DNA of 64,000 nucleotides. It comes from an uncultured Caulobacterales bacterium (GTDB taxonomy: Bacteria; Pseudomonadota; Alphaproteobacteria; Caulobacterales; Maricaulaceae). Numbering within the stretch: position 1 is the first letter of the stretch; each line of letters opens with the position of its first letter. The translations under genes and the position numbers were made by a program. The stretch is taken from assembly GCA_937929915.1 (NCBI GenBank), contig CALFUN010000004.1, positions 1 through 64,000 of the forward strand. The letters are read 5' to 3'. The notes beneath the pieces were generated by a model. That model made no database searches. It had not been told where the DNA came from and saw only the letters and a program-made list of their open reading frames with translations. Below, in pieces: positions 28,649 to 37,937 of this stretch.

Positions 28649-29134
28649 ATGGCCAGCAAACCTAAAGCGACACCTTCCAATGACACAAAGCTCGTCAGGG
28701 AACTTGCAAAAATTCTCAATGATACAGATTTAAACGAAATTGAAATGCGCAAGGGCGATTTGAAGATTCGCGTCTCTAAAGGCGCTGGACCTGTTCAAAC
28801 AATCGCATCTGTTGCGCCAGCCATGGCGGCCCCGTCTGTATCAAGCCAGCCCGTCGCGGCCCCGCCAGCCGTCACAGAAAAGCAAGATGCATCCGCGCAC
28901 CCTGGCGCTGTTAAATCACCCATGGTTGGGACAGCGTATGTGCGCCCCTCACCCGATGCAGATCCATTTGTCAGTGTTGGCGACAAGGTCAGCGAAGGTG
29001 ACACAATCATGCTGATTGAAGCGATGAAGACCTTTAACCCGATTACAGCGCCAAAATCTGGCAAAATTGAAGACATCCTCGCTCAAGACGGCCAACCTGT
29101 CGAATTTGGCGAAGCGCTTTTCATAATCGTCTAA
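28649..29134 (+). CDS. accB: Biotin carboxyl carrier protein of acetyl-CoA carboxylase
   Basis: AccB carries the biotin that AccC carboxylates in the first step of fatty-acid synthesis. The 161-residue protein has an N-terminal helical part (LVRELAKILNDTDLNEIEM), an Ala/Pro-rich linker at about residues 52-85 and a C-terminal biotinyl domain with the target lysine in IEAMKTFNPI. accC starts one base after its stop. The pair is downstream of aroQ. Nothing unusual. Confidence 0.96.
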   Translation: MASKPKATPSNDTKLVRELAKILNDTDLNEIEMRKGDLKIRVSKGAGPVQTIASVAPAMAAPSVSSQPVAAPPAVTEKQDASAHPGAVKSPMVGTAYVRPSPDADPFVSVGDKVSEGDTIMLIEAMKTFNPITAPKSGKIEDILAQDGQPVEFGEALFIIV

Positions 29135-29135
29135 T

Positions 29136-30494
29136 ATGTCCAGCCAAATTCCTTTCAAAAAAGTCCTGATTGCCAATCGCGGAGAAATCGCGCTACGCAT
29201 TCATCGTGCCTGTAAAGAAATGGGCATTTCTACCGTAGCTGTTTATTCCGAAGCCGACCGCGATGCCATGCATGTACGCCTTGCCGACGAATCTGTCTGT
29301 ATTGGCCCCAATAGCGCGGCCGATAGCTATCTCAATATTCCTGCGATTATTTCCGCATGCGAGATTACAGACGCAGATGCTGTCCACCCGGGTTATGGCT
29401 TTCTGTCCGAAAATGCCCGCTTTGCCGAAATCGTCGAAGCGCATGGCATGGCCTTTATTGGCCCGACTGCCGAACATATCCGTATTATGGGCGACAAAAT
29501 TACCGCCAAGGACACTGTGATGGCCGCTGGCATTCCTGTCGTCCCAGGCTCCGATGGCGGGGTTAAAGATATTGCCGAAGCCCGCGAAGTCGCCAAAAAA
29601 GTTGGCTTTCCGCTTCTGGTCAAAGCCGCAGCGGGCGGCGGCGGGCGCGGTATGCGGCTCGCGCCGAGCCCTGATAAGCTTGATGAAGCCCTTGCTGCCG
29701 CGCAGCAAGAAGCCCTCGCAGCCTTTGGCAATGATGAAGTCTATTTGGAGCGTTATCTGACGGGCGGACGGCATATTGAAATTCAAATCCTTGCCGACAC
29801 ACATGGCAATGTTGTCCATTTGGGTGAACGTGATTGTTCCCTGCAACGCCGCAATCAAAAAGTTCTCGAAGAAGCGCCGTCCCCTGCCCTGTCAGAAGAG
29901 CAGCGCAATGAGATCGGTATGATCGTCGCCAAGGCGATTCAGAAAATCGGCTATCGCGGTGCCGGCACGATTGAATTTCTTTATGAAGATGGCGAATTTT
30001 TCTTCATTGAGATGAATACACGCCTGCAAGTCGAGCATCCTGTTACCGAAGAAATTACGGGTATTGATCTTGTGCGCGAACAAATCCGCGTTGCAGCGGG
30101 CTTAAAGCTTAATTACAGCCAAAAGGATGTCACCTTTAAAGGCCATGCCATTGAGTGCCGCATCAACGCAGAAAACCCGAAAACCTTTGCGCCTTCCCCC
30201 GGCAAGGTCACAGAATTTCACGCACCGGGCGGTATGAATACACGTCTCGATAGCGCGCTATATTCAGGCTATTCTATTCCGCCTTATTATGACAGCTTAA
30301 TTGGCAAACTCATTGTCTGGGGCAATACGCGCGAAGGGGCCATGCTACGGCTGCGCCGCGCGCTTGGCGAAATGGTTGTGTCTGGCGTACAAACAACAAT
30401 CCCGCTGCATGAAGCCTTGTTGGATAATGAAGATTTCCAAAAGGGTGATTATAATATTCATTGGCTGGAAAAGTGGCTGGAGGCGCAGGATTGA
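29136..30494 (+). CDS. accC: Acetyl-CoA carboxylase, biotin carboxylase subunit
   Basis: An ATP-grasp enzyme that carboxylates the biotin on AccB. The start block is KKVLIANRGEIALRIHRACKE. The Gly-rich ATP loop is KAAAGGGGRGMRLA, and the catalytic region is FFIEMNTRLQVEHPVTEEITGIDLV. At 452 residues it is of normal length. Translation is probably coupled to accB. It is convergent with the nucleotidyl-cyclase-like gene, leaving six bases between the stops, so transcripts of the two must run into each other. Confidence 0.98.
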   Translation: MSSQIPFKKVLIANRGEIALRIHRACKEMGISTVAVYSEADRDAMHVRLADESVCIGPNSAADSYLNIPAIISACEITDADAVHPGYGFLSENARFAEIVEAHGMAFIGPTAEHIRIMGDKITAKDTVMAAGIPVVPGSDGGVKDIAEAREVAKKVGFPLLVKAAAGGGGRGMRLAPSPDKLDEALAAAQQEALAAFGNDEVYLERYLTGGRHIEIQILADTHGNVVHLGERDCSLQRRNQKVLEEAPSPALSEEQRNEIGMIVAKAIQKIGYRGAGTIEFLYEDGEFFFIEMNTRLQVEHPVTEEITGIDLVREQIRVAAGLKLNYSQKDVTFKGHAIECRINAENPKTFAPSPGKVTEFHAPGGMNTRLDSALYSGYSIPPYYDSLIGKLIVWGNTREGAMLRLRRALGEMVVSGVQTTIPLHEALLDNEDFQKGDYNIHWLEKWLEAQD

Positions 30495-30500
30495 GTGTTA

Positions 30501-31316
30501 CTAAAAATCTAATGCATTAGTAAAAATATCCACTAGATCATATTTTCCATGTTCTGTACGATATTCAGTATCTTCACCAACTTTTTTAGGGTCTACGTAT
30601 TTATCCCATTTCGAACATATCCACTTTATCTTTTTAAATACTGCAGGGTTATCAACTATACGTTCATATTCAGTATCAAGAAAAGATTTTATGTTTAAAG
30701 CCATACTCGGAGTTAATACGTTTTCATCAGCTATGCCTTTTTCCGTTGCCCATTTTATAGGTGTTAATGAATATACACCATCATCATCTCTTGAACAGAG
30801 TTGTTCAAATTCAGGTAGCCAACCATTAGTTCGCATGTGTTTTACTAATTTTTTAGCAAAGACAACTCTAGGAAATTGAGCCAAAGAAATTTCCGTTTTA
30901 TAAGCCTCATTAAAGGCTGGTCCCCAAGGTGTATTTTTATCTTTAGAAATTTTACCAATGGTCACCCCTCCCCTTATTAAAACCCCCATACTCAACATTA
31001 ATAAATATCTCGAACAAATCAATTTCATTAAAGATTCAAATTGCTCTTTCTCTGTTTCAATAGTAACCACGATTGAATCTGAGAAAACTACAACATTTAT
31101 TGACCTAAGTACCTCTTCAGTTAATTTCATCCTCTTAGACTGATGTTTATCAGAATTATACAACTTCATATTTTCTGTGACATTTAAAGATCTCTGTATT
31201 TTTTTTGCAAATTCTCCGCCATCTGGGAGACTCGCTCGCGCAACCAATTCAGAAAATCCCAATATATCTACAAATAAAACTATTCTCTCTTCAAAAACTT
31301 CATAAAGACCGTTCAT
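30501..31316 (-). CDS. Stand-alone nucleotidyl-cyclase-like protein (class III cyclase fold)
   Basis: A 271-residue soluble protein resembling the catalytic domain of class III nucleotidyl cyclases. The first metal Asp is D17 in VLFVDILGFSELV, and the second is probably D80 in VVVFSDSIVVTI. A LIRGGVTIGK segment follows at about 113-122. The rest has no recognised domain. The gene is visibly more AT-rich than its neighbours, suggesting acquisition. It starts 11 bases after crtB with a GAGGAAAA element, so it is read with the carotenoid operon. Related folds include adenylate cyclases and the pyrimidine cyclases of Pycsar defence; no effector gene is beside it. Product nucleotide unknown. Confidence 0.6.
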   Translation of the reverse strand: MNGLYEVFEERIVLFVDILGFSELVARASLPDGGEFAKKIQRSLNVTENMKLYNSDKHQSKRMKLTEEVLRSINVVVFSDSIVVTIETEKEQFESLMKLICSRYLLMLSMGVLIRGGVTIGKISKDKNTPWGPAFNEAYKTEISLAQFPRVVFAKKLVKHMRTNGWLPEFEQLCSRDDDGVYSLTPIKWATEKGIADENVLTPSMALNIKSFLDTEYERIVDNPAVFKKIKWICSKWDKYVDPKKVGEDTEYRTEHGKYDLVDIFTNALDF

Positions 31317-31327
31317 TATTTTTCCTC

Positions 31328-32251
31328 TTAGGGCCGCGCGTAAAACCCATCTCTTGATGTTATCTCAACGCTCTTACGTCCCATCGCAGGCCTGACTGCA
31401 CCGAGTGCCAATGCAATTTTGCGGCTCTTACTCGCCCCAACGCGGCCATGCCATGCCTGCGGCCCGTTTGCACGCAATGTCTGCCCGATTTCGCGGTAAA
31501 CAGCCAGCGCCGCGCTAATGGCCCATGCACAGCGAAAGTCTAGTTCTTTGATACCCGCTTTAGCGCTTTGGTAATACCCTTCCGCAATATCGAGCTGCGC
31601 GCAGGCTGCTTGATGGGCGGCAGGCCAGTTTTCAGGCTGCATCAACGCTCTCGCCCCTATCGGCGCATTATATTTCAAGAGCAAATCTTGCGGCACAAAT
31701 ACACGGTCTGCCCGTGCATCATCAACCACATCGCGCGCAATATTAGTGAGCTGAAAAGCCAGTCCCAAATCGGACGCTCTATCGAGTGTCGCGGCATCGC
31801 GCACACCCATAATATTGGCCATCATAACCCCGACAACACCTGCCACATGATAGCTATAATCGAGAATATCATCGATAGTTTTATAGATGCGATCACTTGC
31901 GTCCATGTCAAACCCTTTGAGGAGTTCAAAAGGATGTTTATGGTCAATATTATGCGTCTTGATGACCCGCGCGAGGCCTATAAAAACGGGGTTATCCATC
32001 GCCTTACCATCAAGAGCGTCTTGTGTGCGTCCTTCTAATTCGGCCAAACGTGCCGCCTGCCCGTCTTTGTAATCTGTCATTTGGCCATGGCCCATCTCTT
32101 GCCCGTCAATGACATCATCACAATAGCGGCACCACGCATAGAGCATACTTGCATCATCACGTAAAGCGGGCGGCAAAACGCGCGAGGCCAGTGCAAAGCT
32201 CTTACTGCCCTTTTTTATACTGGCATGGCCATGTGCAGTCACAGCATCCAT
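31328..32251 (-). CDS. crtB: Phytoene synthase
   Basis: CrtB joins two geranylgeranyl diphosphates into phytoene, the first carotenoid-specific step. Both Asp-rich motifs are intact: CRYCDDVIDGQ in helix one and NIARDVVDDARADRVFVPQD in the second. The N-terminal KKGSKSFALASRVLPP block is typical. The 307-residue length is normal. It follows crtI by six bases in the crtY-crtI-crtB operon. No crtE is in this window, so its substrate comes from an enzyme encoded elsewhere. Confidence 0.96.
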   Translation of the reverse strand: MDAVTAHGHASIKKGSKSFALASRVLPPALRDDASMLYAWCRYCDDVIDGQEMGHGQMTDYKDGQAARLAELEGRTQDALDGKAMDNPVFIGLARVIKTHNIDHKHPFELLKGFDMDASDRIYKTIDDILDYSYHVAGVVGVMMANIMGVRDAATLDRASDLGLAFQLTNIARDVVDDARADRVFVPQDLLLKYNAPIGARALMQPENWPAAHQAACAQLDIAEGYYQSAKAGIKELDFRCAWAISAALAVYREIGQTLRANGPQAWHGRVGASKSRKIALALGAVRPAMGRKSVEITSRDGFYARP

Positions 32252-32257
32252 GAATAT

Positions 32258-33823
32258 CTAGCTTTGCACTTTTGGAAGCGGCTGTAGCGTTTTGGCAAAA
32301 TCTTCGGCAATTACGCCTGCCGTCGCTTTGGCCGCGCCGACCACACCAGGTACGCCTGCACCTGGATGGGTGCCTGCGCCCGTAATATACATATTTTGCA
32401 AAACATCATCACGGTTATGCGGGCGAAACCACGCCGATTGCGTCAAGATAGGTTCTACAGAAAAAGCGCTGCCCAAATGGCTATTCATCTCATCGCGAAA
32501 GCCAAAGGGCGTTAGCGTTTTTAAAACGGTCAAATCACGATTGAGGTTTGGAATGGCATGTTCTTCGAGGTAATCGAGAATTTTCTGCGTATATTTTGGG
32601 CCAACCTCATCCCAATCTACATCGGCATGTCCCAGATGCGGCACGGGCGACAGGACGTAGTAAGATGAGCATCCTTTGGGCGCCATGCTTGGGTCTGTCA
32701 CACAAGGTGCATGAAGGTAAAGCGAGAAATCATCAGGGAGTTTTTTGCCTTTACCAAATATCTCTGCGATTAAATTCTTATATCGCTTCCCGAGCAAAAT
32801 AATGTGATGTTTCATATCTTTATGTTCAGCCTTTAAGCCAAAATATATTACAAATAATGACATGGAATGAGATTTTTTCGCCAGCTTTTTGCCGTAACTC
32901 TGCCCGCGCTTATGCTTGGATAATAGCTTGGAATAGGTATGCACAACATCCGCATTAGAGGCGACAAGATCAGCCTGCAAGCTCCAGCCATCTTTGGCAG
33001 TGACACCCGTAACGCGATTGCCAACTGTGTGGATTTGCGTGACTTCAGTGTTCAGGCGCACCATGCCGCCCATATCCTCAAAGAGTTTAATCAGGCCCGT
33101 GACAAGCGCGCCTGTCCCGCCCTTGGCAAACCACACACCGCCCTTACGCTCTAGCGCGTGGATAAGGGCATAAATAGAACTTGTCTTAAACGGATTACCC
33201 CCCACAAGCAGCGATTGAAAGGATAGAAGCTGCCGTACTTTTTCGTTTTTGACAAATTTAGACACCATACCAAATACAGATTTATCAGCCCGCAACCGTA
33301 CTAATGTCGGGGCAGAGGCAAACATCTGTCCGACTTTCAAAAAAGCGGTTGTTCCAAGTTTCTCATATCCCTCGCGGTAAAGCTCTTGAGAATAGGCCAA
33401 AAACTTACGATAGCCCGACACGTCATCAGGGTTACGTTTTGCGATTTGTTCCTCAAGGTAATTTTGATCATTATTATAATCAAACACATCCCCGTCCTGC
33501 CATTGCAAACGGTAAAATGGGTCAACAGGCAGAAGCGTCACGTAATCTTTAATGTCGCGGCCTGATAATTGGAAAAGCTGCTCTAAACAATCAGGGTCTG
33601 TAATCACCGTTGGCCCGCCATCGAATTTATAGCCGTCTTGCTCATAAACATAAGCCCGTCCGCCCGGTTTATCGCGGTTATCCACCAACACAGTTTGAAA
33701 GCCTTGCGCTTGTAACCGTATCGCCAGCGCGATTCCGCCAAATCCCGCGCCGACAACTATGGCTTTGGGCTTTTCTGCATGCGCATTTGTGCGCTCTTTT
33801 AGAGTATCAACAATGACATTCAT
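32258..33823 (-). CDS. crtI: Phytoene desaturase
   Basis: A FAD-dependent desaturase that converts phytoene to lycopene. The dinucleotide motif is IVVGAGFGGIALAIRLQAQG at residues 22-41. The C-terminal family block is MYITGAGTHPGAGVPGVVGAAKATAGV, the bacterial CrtI signature. At 521 residues it is full length. It sits two bases downstream of crtY and six upstream of crtB. The number of desaturation steps cannot be read from sequence, but the lycopene cyclase next door implies lycopene as product. Confidence 0.95.
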   Translation of the reverse strand: MNVIVDTLKERTNAHAEKPKAIVVGAGFGGIALAIRLQAQGFQTVLVDNRDKPGGRAYVYEQDGYKFDGGPTVITDPDCLEQLFQLSGRDIKDYVTLLPVDPFYRLQWQDGDVFDYNNDQNYLEEQIAKRNPDDVSGYRKFLAYSQELYREGYEKLGTTAFLKVGQMFASAPTLVRLRADKSVFGMVSKFVKNEKVRQLLSFQSLLVGGNPFKTSSIYALIHALERKGGVWFAKGGTGALVTGLIKLFEDMGGMVRLNTEVTQIHTVGNRVTGVTAKDGWSLQADLVASNADVVHTYSKLLSKHKRGQSYGKKLAKKSHSMSLFVIYFGLKAEHKDMKHHIILLGKRYKNLIAEIFGKGKKLPDDFSLYLHAPCVTDPSMAPKGCSSYYVLSPVPHLGHADVDWDEVGPKYTQKILDYLEEHAIPNLNRDLTVLKTLTPFGFRDEMNSHLGSAFSVEPILTQSAWFRPHNRDDVLQNMYITGAGTHPGAGVPGVVGAAKATAGVIAEDFAKTLQPLPKVQS

Positions 33824-33825
33824 AT

Positions 33826-35055
33826 TTAGGCTTTCGGAATTTGATTTTGAGCCGCGCTCTCACGCTTGATAAAGGCTTTTTCACTGAAATTATAGAGCGC
33901 TTTTGTCACAGGTACAGGCGGTTTGCCTATGAGGATTCGCAGTTTATCGGCCCTGCTTAATTGACCTGCATAAAAGCGCTCTATCAAACCCTGCGGTAAA
34001 CCATAGAAACGCTGCAAGACTTTATAGCGCTGCGCAGGTTTTGCGGCGCGAAATAACATGCGATTTAAGAGGCGCAGGAACGTTTCTTTTTGCCATTTAG
34101 TTTTGTGTAAATATTCAGGATTGCCATTAGGATTCCATAAATCCTCAAAAGCCACATTAACATAAAACTCCTGGGCCAGAGCATATGCCGTCCACAAAGC
34201 ATCAGGAAAACTATAGCCCGTCACGGCATGATAAAACCCGCCGCGAATACCTATAGCGTTTAGAGGAAATGCGTTTTTTTGGGCCGCCAAAGTAATTGGC
34301 AGCACACCTTTTTCGCGGCGGATAAGCTCATACTCTGCCAAGCCGAGATTATCGCGAATATAGTCTTTAATCCGTCCATCAAGCTCGCTGGCATGTAGGT
34401 CTGCTCCGTCCGTATAATATGTATCCTCAACCAGCATATCTGTGTCTGTGTAAGGCAGGCAATACACAAAGCGGTATCCGCCGAGCTGCGGCACGCACGC
34501 ATCCATAATGATAGGCCGCTCCACGCCATGCGGCTTGGGTGTTTTAATCACATGACCTACAAATTTCTGGTAGCCCAGAAAGACATTTTCATTAGGCGTA
34601 AATCCGCGTGCATCCAGCACGCATTTCGCACCTATCACCTCCCCCGTTTCAAGCGTGACTGTATCGTGACTAAGTTGGATAACTTTCGTGTTTAAGATAA
34701 CCTGCAAGCGCCCGCTTTGGATATGCGGGGCCACGCAGGCGCGCAATGTCTCGCTATTGCCTGTGCAATACGGGATATTAAGTCTGCGCTCACGCTGCGG
34801 GAATTTCACATCATAGCTATCCCATTGATAGGCAATGAAAGGCGCAATCCACTCTCTCAGATTCTCAGCGACATCTGTCAGGTTAAATGACCATGTATGG
34901 TCGCCCGCAATTTTATCGCTTGCCTCAATGATACGCACACGCACATCAGGGTTCACATCAAGACAGCGCCATGCCGTGAGCAGGCCCGATAGCCCTGCCC
35001 CCACGATAATCATGTCAGGCGTAAAATCATCTGGTATTGCGGCAGCTTTACTCAT
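33826..35055 (-). CDS. crtY: Lycopene beta-cyclase, CrtY type
   Basis: CrtY closes beta rings on lycopene to give beta-carotene. The 409-residue flavoprotein begins DMIIVGAGLSGLLTAWRCLD. Family blocks follow: DHTWSFNLTD, VLDARGFTPNENVFLGYQKFVGH and GIRGGFYHAVTGYSFPDALW. It is first in the crt operon and divergent from the amidohydrolase gene 44 bases away. Ketolase or hydroxylase genes (crtW, crtZ) are not seen here, so the final pigment is unknown. Confidence 0.94.
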   Translation of the reverse strand: MSKAAAIPDDFTPDMIIVGAGLSGLLTAWRCLDVNPDVRVRIIEASDKIAGDHTWSFNLTDVAENLREWIAPFIAYQWDSYDVKFPQRERRLNIPYCTGNSETLRACVAPHIQSGRLQVILNTKVIQLSHDTVTLETGEVIGAKCVLDARGFTPNENVFLGYQKFVGHVIKTPKPHGVERPIIMDACVPQLGGYRFVYCLPYTDTDMLVEDTYYTDGADLHASELDGRIKDYIRDNLGLAEYELIRREKGVLPITLAAQKNAFPLNAIGIRGGFYHAVTGYSFPDALWTAYALAQEFYVNVAFEDLWNPNGNPEYLHKTKWQKETFLRLLNRMLFRAAKPAQRYKVLQRFYGLPQGLIERFYAGQLSRADKLRILIGKPPVPVTKALYNFSEKAFIKRESAAQNQIPKA

Positions 35056-35099
35056 AGACTTGTGACCTATCGTTATATCTATAGATTTGAAAGCCTATT

Positions 35100-36386
35100 A
35101 TGCGCGCAATTCTCACCACAGCTCTTTTAACGCTTACAACAGCCTTTTCTGCCACTGCGGTGGCGCAAGAGACCGAAGTGACCCTTATCCATGCAGGTAA
35201 ACTCATCGACACTGACGCTGGCCGTGTTTTAACTGACCGTTATATTCGCATCGAAGGTGACCGCATCACGCAAGTCGGCAGCAAAGCGCAAATGGGCGAT
35301 ATAGATGCCGCCGACACTTTCATAGATCTGTCCGATATGACCGTCCTGCCTGGCTTATCCGACGCGCATGTTCACTTGACAAGCGACGCGAATGCGCATG
35401 GCTATAAGCGTCTGACTCGCTCTACGCCGCGCGCGGCGATAACAGGCGTACGAAACGCACAACGCACTTTAATGGCGGGCTTTACAACAATACGCAATCT
35501 CGGCGCGCCGGGCTTTGCCGATATTGATCTTATGAACGCGATTGATGACGGTGATGTCATCGGACCGCGCATGGTGCCTGCGGGCCGCTCTATCGGCATT
35601 ACAGGCGGACATTGTGATAATAATCTATTGCCTTATGAAACCCGTCAAACCGCAGGCGGGGTCGCTGACGGGCCGTGGGCCGTGCGCGCGAAAGTGCGTG
35701 AAAATAAGAAATTCGGCGCAAAGGTAATTAAATTTTGCGGCACAGGCGGCGTTTTGTCTAAAGGCACCAAAGTCGGCGCGCAGCAATTTAGCTTTGAAGA
35801 AATGAAAGCCATTGTAGATGAGGCCCATCAACTTGGCCTCAAAGTCGCTGTCCATGCTCATGGCGAAGACGGTATTAATACCGCCATTCGCGCAGGTGTT
35901 GATTCTGTTGAACATGCAAGCTTCATTAGTGATGACGGCATTCGCGCGGCAAAACGCGCGGGCGCCTATTTATCCATGGATATATATGTCTCTGATTTTA
36001 TCTTATCTGAAGGGGAAGCTGCGGGTATTCTCGCAGAGAGCCTCGATAAGGAGCGCGTGGTTGGCAAAAAGCAACGCGAACGGTTTCAAGCCGCCGTCAA
36101 AGCAGGTGTCAAAATGGCTTTTGGAACAGATGCGGGCGTATATCCACATGGCCAAAATGGGCGGCAATTTGCTTATATGGTGCAATGGGGCTTATCTCCT
36201 ATGCAAGCCATTCAAGCCGCCACGATCAACAATGCGCGCCTATTTGGAGAAGATGCTAATATAGGTTCAATTCAGGCTGGGAAATTTGCAGACATTATTG
36301 CTGTCGATGGTGACGTCATGGATGATATTAAAGCCTTAGAAGATGTTGACTTCATTATGAAGGGCGGAAAAGTCTATAAACGCTAA
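35100..36386 (+). CDS. Secreted metal-dependent amidohydrolase
   Basis: A 428-residue protein with a signal peptide (residues 1-23, ending ATAVAQ). It belongs to the amidohydrolase superfamily, as shown by the metal ligands in GLSDAHVHLTSD, the His in KVAVHAHGEDG, the SVEHASFIS block and the catalytic Asp in MAFGTDAGVYPHG. The C-terminal GKFADIIAVDGD stretch is also typical. Secreted members of this group include Xaa-Pro dipeptidases and related hydrolases. A lysine after KVIKFCG (about residue 216) could be the metal-bridging residue. The substrate is unknown. Divergent from crtY. Confidence 0.85.
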   Translation: MRAILTTALLTLTTAFSATAVAQETEVTLIHAGKLIDTDAGRVLTDRYIRIEGDRITQVGSKAQMGDIDAADTFIDLSDMTVLPGLSDAHVHLTSDANAHGYKRLTRSTPRAAITGVRNAQRTLMAGFTTIRNLGAPGFADIDLMNAIDDGDVIGPRMVPAGRSIGITGGHCDNNLLPYETRQTAGGVADGPWAVRAKVRENKKFGAKVIKFCGTGGVLSKGTKVGAQQFSFEEMKAIVDEAHQLGLKVAVHAHGEDGINTAIRAGVDSVEHASFISDDGIRAAKRAGAYLSMDIYVSDFILSEGEAAGILAESLDKERVVGKKQRERFQAAVKAGVKMAFGTDAGVYPHGQNGRQFAYMVQWGLSPMQAIQAATINNARLFGEDANIGSIQAGKFADIIAVDGDVMDDIKALEDVDFIMKGGKVYKR

Positions 36387-36733
36387 AATTTCAAGTTGCA
36401 CATCTTAAAGCATCAATACAAATAAAATGCACCAAACAGTTTTTAAACCATTACCGATACAAAAAATCTTATAGTCATTACGGGAATGGGATAAAACTTG
36501 ACAACGTTATCAAATTTTAAGTGTAATTGCATATTACCCCTATAAATAAGTTTAGTTTTATACTTACATCACAGCGCTATTCATAACTAATTAGCCATAT
36601 ACAGAAATATTGTAGATATAGGGGTACCCCCTATATTGATTAAATGGCATACGGTAGGCTTCCTATCATTGATAGGCGGGTGAGTGATGCGGTTGCCCCA
36701 CATCGGCCAAATTACTCACCCACTTCCCCTCAA
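36387..36733. other. Convergent intergenic region with several stem-loops
   Basis: No gene is seen in these 347 bases, which separate two convergent genes. The left half is AT-rich. The right half is structured: GGGGTACCCC at 36621-36630 flanked by ATATA and CTATAT; CCTATC/GATAGG at 36662-36667 and 36671-36676; and GGGTGAGT/ACTCACCC at 36678-36685 and 36714-36721. The stems could stop transcription from both sides or mark a small structured RNA. Confidence 0.5.
36615..36637. terminator. GGGGTACCCC stem-loop
   Basis: A perfect ten-base palindrome extended by ATATA on the left and CTATAT on the right. It lies 230 bases after the amidohydrolase stop. It could act as a bidirectional terminator, but no long T-run follows on either strand. 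Confidence 0.35.
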
Positions 36734-37207
36734 CTAATTTTGATATTGACCACCATCCTTGTAATCAATCTTTGGTTGATAGTTTTCATCATGTTTTGCC
36801 AAAACCTCTGTCGCAGCAAAGTTTAAACCTCCGATAAGTTGCCCCGAAATAACAACCCCCTGCCCTTCGCGGAATAGATCAGGTAAAACCCCTTGGTAAG
36901 TCACTAAAATTGGCGTTTCCATCTCACGCTCAAAGTCTTTCACCGCAAACCGTGTTGTGAGGCTCCCATCTTTTACAACAGAGCCCTCAACCACTAACCC
37001 GCCAATACGAAATGGATTAGACGCTGGCTCAAACCCTGCCGCTGCAACATCAGATGGATTATAGAAAAACTGCGTATTTTCATTCAACACAGTTAAAATC
37101 AGTGTCACCCCTGTTATCAAAAATAGACCTATCAAAACCACCCAAGCCAAACGGCGGTTTCTACGAGGCGGTGTGATGCGTGCGGGCTCATGAGATGTAT
37201 TTTGCAT
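36734..37207 (-). CDS. ccmE: Cytochrome c maturation heme chaperone CcmE
   Basis: CcmE holds heme covalently on a histidine in the periplasm before handing it to the CcmF-H ligase. The membrane anchor is at about residues 21-41, and the heme-binding motif is VLAKHDENYQP near the C-terminus. The ATG at 37207 gives 157 residues, the usual size; an upstream start at 37240 would add 11. It is divergent from ccmABCD with a 73-base gap, so the two transcripts share a control region. Confidence 0.93.
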   Translation of the reverse strand: MQNTSHEPARITPPRRNRRLAWVVLIGLFLITGVTLILTVLNENTQFFYNPSDVAAAGFEPASNPFRIGGLVVEGSVVKDGSLTTRFAVKDFEREMETPILVTYQGVLPDLFREGQGVVISGQLIGGLNFAATEVLAKHDENYQPKIDYKDGGQYQN

Positions 37208-37280
37208 GGCTCCTTCTAACACGTCTGTATAAAGTCGCAATATGAGTGACAGCAGATGATTTACGCGGCATATAGCCCCA

Positions 37281-37937
37281 ATGGATGCTCAAACCTCATA
37301 TCCAATGCTTACAACGCCCTTTAAAGGCGTAAGTTTACAAGCCAGCGGATTAAGTGCGGTTCGCGGCGATAAAACCCTATTTGAAAATGTCTCCCTGCGC
37401 ATAGATACACCAGAGCTTATCTGGGTCATTGGCCCAAATGGTATCGGCAAGACAACCTTGCTGCGTATATGTGCGGGATTATTACGGCCAGACACAGGCC
37501 ATCTGCAATGGCAGATAAACGGCGCAGCCGTGAGCGCGGCGGATTGCATTAGCTTCCAGCCCCCGCAAGGTTTCGCCAAACGCGGCTTGACATTAGCAGA
37601 AGACTTTGCCTTTTGGTCGCGCATAAATGGGCTCAAGCAAATATCAGACGCTGCACTGGACGCAACGAATTTAAGCGCACATAAACATACGTTCACGCAA
37701 AATCTTTCAACAGGACAAAAACAGCGCTTAGGTTTATCGCGGCTATTGGCCGATCAAAAACCCATCTGGATATTAGACGAACCTATGGCGGGTCTGGACA
37801 CATCTGGCCGGGCGCAAACCGCCCATATCATTCAATCCCATATTGCGCGCGGCGGCATTGCTTTAATAGCTTCGCATAATCCTGCCTCGATTGATAACAC
37901 CCCCGCCAGACGCCTGACATTAGGTACGCCTCAATGA
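37281..37937 (+). CDS. ccmA: Heme exporter ATP-binding protein CcmA
   Basis: The ATPase of the CcmABCD complex, which releases heme-loaded CcmE. Walker A is GPNGIGKTTLL, the signature is LSTGQKQRLGLSRLL and Walker B is PIWILDEPMAGLD. The 218-residue length is typical. Its stop overlaps the ccmB ATG by four bases. The first seven or eight residues (MDAQTSYPM) may include an earlier-than-real start, since a second ATG follows at residue 9. Confidence 0.95.
   Translation: MDAQTSYPMLTTPFKGVSLQASGLSAVRGDKTLFENVSLRIDTPELIWVIGPNGIGKTTLLRICAGLLRPDTGHLQWQINGAAVSAADCISFQPPQGFAKRGLTLAEDFAFWSRINGLKQISDAALDATNLSAHKHTFTQNLSTGQKQRLGLSRLLADQKPIWILDEPMAGLDTSGRAQTAHIIQSHIARGGIALIASHNPASIDNTPARRLTLGTPQ

Noticed and set aside
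29193-29858. 221-residue minus-strand frame opposite accC
   Set aside because: It is antisense to a highly conserved enzyme gene and has no recognisable domain.
30501-36386. Complete Pycsar defence system
   Set aside because: Only a cyclase-like gene is present; no TM or TIR effector with a cyclic-nucleotide-binding domain is adjacent.
36678-36721. Integron attC-like site
   Set aside because: The paired arms are present, but the conserved attC core boxes and any integrase or cassette genes are missing.
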